A DNA stretch of 40,776 bases from Oscillospiraceae bacterium (GTDB taxonomy: Bacteria; Bacillota; Clostridia; Oscillospirales; Oscillospiraceae): the NCBI GenBank assembly GCA_017430455.1, contig JAFRMX010000010.1:1-40776 (forward strand), in the 5' to 3' direction. Every line of letters starts with the position of its first letter. Within the stretch, counting starts at the first letter, position 1. The position numbers and the translations under genes were made by a program. The notes under the pieces are model-generated. The model saw nothing but the letters and a program-made list of their open reading frames with translations, was not told where the DNA came from and made no database searches. Shown piece by piece: positions 37,240 through 40,776 of this stretch.

Positions 37240-38529
37240 TCAGTGTCCGAGCATGATATTCAGGATCTCGACGTCAGTAGCCTTCATGCCCTCTCTGGCC
37301 ATCCTGCCGATACTCTTTACCGTCGCGTCGACGTCCTCCTTGACTATTCCCTCGCCCTCTTTAAAGCCCTTGCCCTGGGCTGCCAGACTGAGCGCGTCGA
37401 GGCTCGTCGCTAGGCCGGAGGATATCTTGGAGGCGCAGCTGGGTTTTGCCCCGTCGCAGATCATTCCTCCGATCGTCGCGATAGTATTGATTATCTGCTG
37501 ACTGATAATGTCATAGCCGTATCCCATCAAATATGCTATCCCGGCGCCGGCGCCCGTCGCAGCAGCCGTTGCCCCGCAGTACGCCGAGAGGTTGCCTATG
37601 AAATGCTTCTGGTATTTCGCGATCAGGTTCGACACGGCGAGCGATCTTATCAGCTTCTCATGCGAAACTCCGAGATGCTCCGCGTATTTTATAACAGGCA
37701 CCGAAGCCGTGATACCCTGGTTCCCGCTTCCGCTTATGATGACAGCGGCCTTCGAGCAGCCGCTCATCCTGGCATCCGAACCGGCGGCGGCATAGGCTCT
37801 CGCAACTATCTCAATTGGAGGCTCGTCGCAGGAGCTTAGGAGCGTTCTTCCGATCTCCGCACCCCAGGGATTTTCTATTCCCTCTTTTGCGATCGCGCTG
37901 TTGTATTCTATCTGCCGCTCTATCATCTCCGCGATATCTTCCAGATTGACCTCATCGGCAAACTCCAGAATTGTCTTTACGCTCAGCTCCGAGATATCCG
38001 TCTCCGCTTCGGAGACCTTTTTTTCGGGTATCTCCGCGGGCCTTGCGGAGAATATGAGCTCCCCGTCCTTCATTATGCGCGTGATTCCCGTGTGAGTCCC
38101 GGTGATCTCTACCTCCGAGGAGTGTTTGCCCTTGCTGAGCGTCACGGCGATATAGAGGTTGTCCACCCCTTCAATCAGATCGCATCTGCAGTAGTCCTTA
38201 TCCTTCAGAAGCTCTCGGGTCTTTGCCCTGTCTTCGTCCGTAGCAGTCTCGAGGACCGCAAGCTCCAGTTTTTCATCGCCGCCGACGATCCCGAGAACGG
38301 CGGCAGGAGCTATGCCTTTGAGTCCTCCGGAATTCGGAACGGTAACGCCCATAACGTTTTTGATTATATTCCCGCTGCAGAGCACATGGACCTTGTCGGG
38401 AAGCTCTCCAAGAACGGCCCTGGCTTTGGCTGCGGCGTACGCGATCGCTATCGGCTCGGTACAGCCCAGAGCGACCTTAAGCTCGCTGTGAATGATCGAC
38501 ACACAGCTGTCATACAGTCTTCTGTCCAT
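37240..38529 (-). CDS. cyuA: CyuA/UPF0597-family L-cysteine desulfidase or L-serine dehydratase-like protein
   Basis: The family breaks down L-cysteine to pyruvate, ammonia and sulfide using a 4Fe-4S cluster. The diagnostic N-terminal 'VALGCTEPIAIAYAAAKARA' and 'TVPNSGGLKGIAPAAVLG' are present. So are 'SGSGNQGITASVPVIKYAE' and the C-terminal 'GGMICDGAKPSCASKISSG', which carries cluster Cys residues. The length is normal. The ATG at 38529, preceded by GGGGGA, is chosen; an upstream TTG (38562) would add eleven residues without a ribosome binding site. It stands alone between the GH31 gene and a convergent terminator. The Methanocaldococcus and Escherichia homologues were shown to act on cysteine; specificity here is inferred. 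Confidence 0.88.
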   Translation of the reverse strand: MDRRLYDSCVSIIHSELKVALGCTEPIAIAYAAAKARAVLGELPDKVHVLCSGNIIKNVMGVTVPNSGGLKGIAPAAVLGIVGGDEKLELAVLETATDEDRAKTRELLKDKDYCRCDLIEGVDNLYIAVTLSKGKHSSEVEITGTHTGITRIMKDGELIFSARPAEIPEKKVSEAETDISELSVKTILEFADEVNLEDIAEMIERQIEYNSAIAKEGIENPWGAEIGRTLLSSCDEPPIEIVARAYAAAGSDARMSGCSKAAVIISGSGNQGITASVPVIKYAEHLGVSHEKLIRSLAVSNLIAKYQKHFIGNLSAYCGATAAATGAGAGIAYLMGYGYDIISQQIINTIATIGGMICDGAKPSCASKISSGLATSLDALSLAAQGKGFKEGEGIVKEDVDATVKSIGRMAREGMKATDVEILNIMLGH

Positions 38530-38707
38530 GCTGCTATCCCCCGTAAATTCAGATTTGATCAAAGACTGCCGGGACTCACGATTTCTGAAAAATTATTTTA
38601 TCATGTTTTTTGCTCGTTCACCATATTTTTATGAAAATTTTCCAAAAAAGAGTATATTTTATACGGTTTATTTGTGAAGCATTACATAAATATCCGCCAA
38701 AGCTCCC

Positions 38708-40776
38708 TTACATTCCGATCAGGTCGAGATCCTCGAACGAGACCAGAAGCTCTGCATCTTTTTTCGTATTTTCGTATTTTATCAGGGCAGACCTCTTGCT
38801 GCTGCTGTAGTACCAGCCCTCGGAGGCTTTTTCAAATTCCGTTCTGCTCAAGAAGTGCTCCAGCTTCCTGCCGTCCAGCGCGACCCGGTACGGGCAGCGC
38901 TCCTTTTTTATCATCTCTATATGAATATTTTCAATACTGTCTTTGTATGTGCCCTCTGCCCTGAACAGGACCTTTACGGACTCGTCTCCGCTCATTTCGA
39001 TATTTGTTTTGCGGAAAACGCCCTTTTCGAAGCCGTTCGTTACACCGTCGTCGTCATAGAGCGTAAACGAGCTGTCCCTGCCCGGAGCCAGAAGCAGCTT
39101 CAGGGTATTCTCGGTCTCTCCGTAATACGGTATTATCGCGCCATCCCTGACAAAGAGAGGTATGGTATCAAGTGTAACCGGAACTTCTATGCTCTGCCCG
39201 CCTTCGTATGCCCTGAAACGGTCGTTTGCGTCAAACCACCTGCAGCCCACGGGCAGGTATACCTTTCTCGTCTTCGCGCCCGGCTCCAGCACGTTTGCGA
39301 CCAGAAGATCCTTTCCGGACATGAATTCGAAGCTCTCGTCATATACGCTCTCGTCGCCCTGGAACTCATATACCAGAGCTCTCATGACCGGGGCGCCGGT
39401 AAGGTGCGCTTCATATTCGAGGGAGTACAGGTAAGGCATGAGGCGGTATCTTAGGTCTATGAGTTTTCTTATCCTGTCCTTCGACGCGCTGAACATCCAG
39501 GGCTCCGTGACCGTGTTGTCGGAGGAGGCGCTGTGTATCGAGAACCTGGGCTGAAAGATCCCGCTTTGCACCCACCTGACGAAGAGCTCCTCATCGGGCG
39601 CTGGCCCCGCGAAGCCCCCGATATCCGCGCCCTCGTTCGGCTGGCCGGAGAGCCCCATGCCTGTTATCATCGGAATATTGTACTTCAAAGTCTCCCATGA
39701 CGTGAAATTGTCCCCGCACCAGGTCTGGGCATACTTCTGTATGCCCGGGGCCCCGCTCCTGCAGACCATGTAGGGCCTCGCGTTTTCATTCTCCTCTATT
39801 ACAGCCTCAAAGCCCGATCTGCACATCAGATTGGCCATAATGGCCTTGAGCCCTGCGGCGGGGGCCGGGTCCCCCTCATTCGAGCAGACGGCGTCCGTGC
39901 CCGCGAGGCTGTCGTATTCGCAGTTGTCGTTCCAGACAGAGTCTGTCCCGAGCCGTATGAGCTTCTCTTTGAGTTCGTCCTTCCAGAGCTTTCTCGCCTC
40001 CGGGTCCGTAAAATCCCAGAGGGCGCCTTTCCCGCCCCACCAGGGAACAACGCCGGGCTTTTTCTTATCTTCGCCGCTCTTTACAAAAGCATTTTCGTAT
40101 CTCTCAAAATACGGGTGGCTCAGCAAAACTCCCGGTTTCACGTTCGGGACGACCTCAGCGCCCTTTTCCCTCATCTTTTTAAAGAAGGCCTCCGGATCAC
40201 CGAATCTGTCTTCGTTCCATGTGAAGACACATCGTTTCCCGTCCCGCGAGGTGTAGCCCGAGGAGAGGTGAAAGCCGCTGAGGCGTATGCCTTCGTTCTG
40301 CGCCGTATCGGCAAAGCTCTCTATGGCTTTGTCGCAGCCTCTTTCGAGCTCGGAATAGTACATCGAGGATCCCTGATACCCCAGAGCCCGCTTGGGAAGC
40401 AGGGCCGGTCTGCCGGTAAGATATGTGTAGTTGTCGATGATGCGGGAGATCTTTCCTCCTCCCAGCAGGAACAGGTCTATATCTCCGCCGTCAGCTCTCC
40501 AATACGTATAGCGCGGCAGGTAGTTGCTGATCTCGCGCCCCATGTTGAACTCGGACTCGTAATAATTGTTGTAGAATACGCCGAGCGCTTTTTTCGTTTT
40601 TCTGCTCAGGGCAATATAAAAGGGGATATGCTTGTACAGCGTGTCCGTGTTTATGGCACTGTAGGAGTAGCTGTCCGTCGCTTTTTCGCGTATGAAGCTC
40701 CCGTTTTTGTTGAGCTCCCCGCCCTTTTCGCCAAAGCCGTAGAAGCAGGCGTCCTCCTCCATGCAGCTGTAGTGGC
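38708..40776 (-). CDS. Glycoside hydrolase family 31 alpha-glycosidase, 5' end outside the window
   Basis: The reading frame continues past the right edge; 689 codons, including the stop, are inside. The visible part includes the end of the N-terminal beta-sandwich domain ('CFYGFGEKGGELNKNG'), the catalytic TIM barrel and the C-terminal beta domains. The nucleophile is the Asp in 'DSVWNDNCEYDS' (Asp279 counted from the internal Met at 40762). The acid/base is the Asp in 'WCGDNFTSWETL' (about 351). 'GYQGSSMYYSE' and 'PNVKPGVLLSH' are further GH31 features. Members act on alpha-glucosides, alpha-xylosides or sulfoquinovosides. The sulfoquinovosidase-type residues cannot be confirmed. No signal peptide can be judged because the start is missing. 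Confidence 0.92.
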   Translation of the reverse strand, partial: HYSCMEEDACFYGFGEKGGELNKNGSFIREKATDSYSYSAINTDTLYKHIPFYIALSRKTKKALGVFYNNYYESEFNMGREISNYLPRYTYWRADGGDIDLFLLGGGKISRIIDNYTYLTGRPALLPKRALGYQGSSMYYSELERGCDKAIESFADTAQNEGIRLSGFHLSSGYTSRDGKRCVFTWNEDRFGDPEAFFKKMREKGAEVVPNVKPGVLLSHPYFERYENAFVKSGEDKKKPGVVPWWGGKGALWDFTDPEARKLWKDELKEKLIRLGTDSVWNDNCEYDSLAGTDAVCSNEGDPAPAAGLKAIMANLMCRSGFEAVIEENENARPYMVCRSGAPGIQKYAQTWCGDNFTSWETLKYNIPMITGMGLSGQPNEGADIGGFAGPAPDEELFVRWVQSGIFQPRFSIHSASSDNTVTEPWMFSASKDRIRKLIDLRYRLMPYLYSLEYEAHLTGAPVMRALVYEFQGDESVYDESFEFMSGKDLLVANVLEPGAKTRKVYLPVGCRWFDANDRFRAYEGGQSIEVPVTLDTIPLFVRDGAIIPYYGETENTLKLLLAPGRDSSFTLYDDDGVTNGFEKGVFRKTNIEMSGDESVKVLFRAEGTYKDSIENIHIEMIKKERCPYRVALDGRKLEHFLSRTEFEKASEGWYYSSSKRSALIKYENTKKDAELLVSFEDLDLIGM

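Overview
The window looks like a chromosomal segment of an uncultured gut- or rumen-type member of the Clostridia (Firmicutes). The evidence is strong AGGAGG-type ribosome binding sites, Firmicutes-style promoters, several surface proteins with Thr-Pro-rich linkers, a DegV protein, GPH-type sugar symporters next to GH3 and GH31 glycosidases, a CyuA/UPF0597 protein, and a GC-rich composition interrupted by one strikingly AT-rich patch. Lineage below class level cannot be decided from the sequence.

Region 1 (1-9784) is a mosaic of phage-derived genes, surface-protein genes and repeats. A phage-like block at 1-2803 encodes a small structural-type protein, a helical protein of unknown role, a Prp-family cysteine protease, an NlpC/P60 lysin with a peptidoglycan-binding domain, a small holin-like membrane protein and a connector-like protein. 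A 617-residue phage structural protein follows at 4755-6608, after an inserted surface-protein gene. Fragments of that 617-residue gene recur at 2814-2881 and 9583-9784. Seven-base repeats (ACAGTGN/CTGTGAA type) sit between genes and also inside two coding sequences. A MITE-like element with ACAAAACAGCC ends precedes both the intact and the decayed copy of the 617-residue gene. From 7095 to about 9360 lies an AT-rich island with an internally duplicated lipoprotein, an IS630-type transposase remnant and a multiply broken acyl-CoA synthetase pseudogene.

Region 2 (9809-17604, minus strand) is a tight envelope operon in transcription order VanY-type carboxypeptidase, multi-spanning GT-C-like membrane protein, MMPL/RND transporter and GLUG-repeat secreted protein, with a good promoter in front. 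Divergent to it are a bacterial PH-domain protein and a DUF4230 protein (17743-18815). Region 3 (18831-22288, minus) is an operon AEC transporter, purine nucleoside phosphorylase, MtnA/eIF2B-like sugar-phosphate isomerase and endonuclease III. Region 4 (22373-25605, minus) holds an Ig-like/zinc-ribbon membrane protein and a C-type-lectin membrane protein in one operon, preceded by an SPFH protein with two zinc ribbons. tRNA-Met and tRNA-Trp follow at 25678-25838.

Region 5 (25983-31352, minus) is a glycoside-utilisation cluster: two GPH symporters and a GH3 beta-glycosidase. Region 6 (31479-33038, minus) carries tcdA and a pyridoxal/pyridoxamine kinase. Region 7 (33201-37162, plus) carries an extended DegV protein and a TldD/TldE-type protease pair. 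Region 8 (37240-40776, minus) carries a CyuA-like cysteine desulfidase and the 3' part of a GH31 glycosidase that runs off the right edge.

The most unusual features are the phage-borne Prp-like protease with its catalytic spacing intact, the heptamer repeats that have entered coding sequence in frame, the MITE plus decayed gene copies, and the VanY/GT-C/MMPL/GLUG operon, which looks like a surface-protein or polymer export unit.
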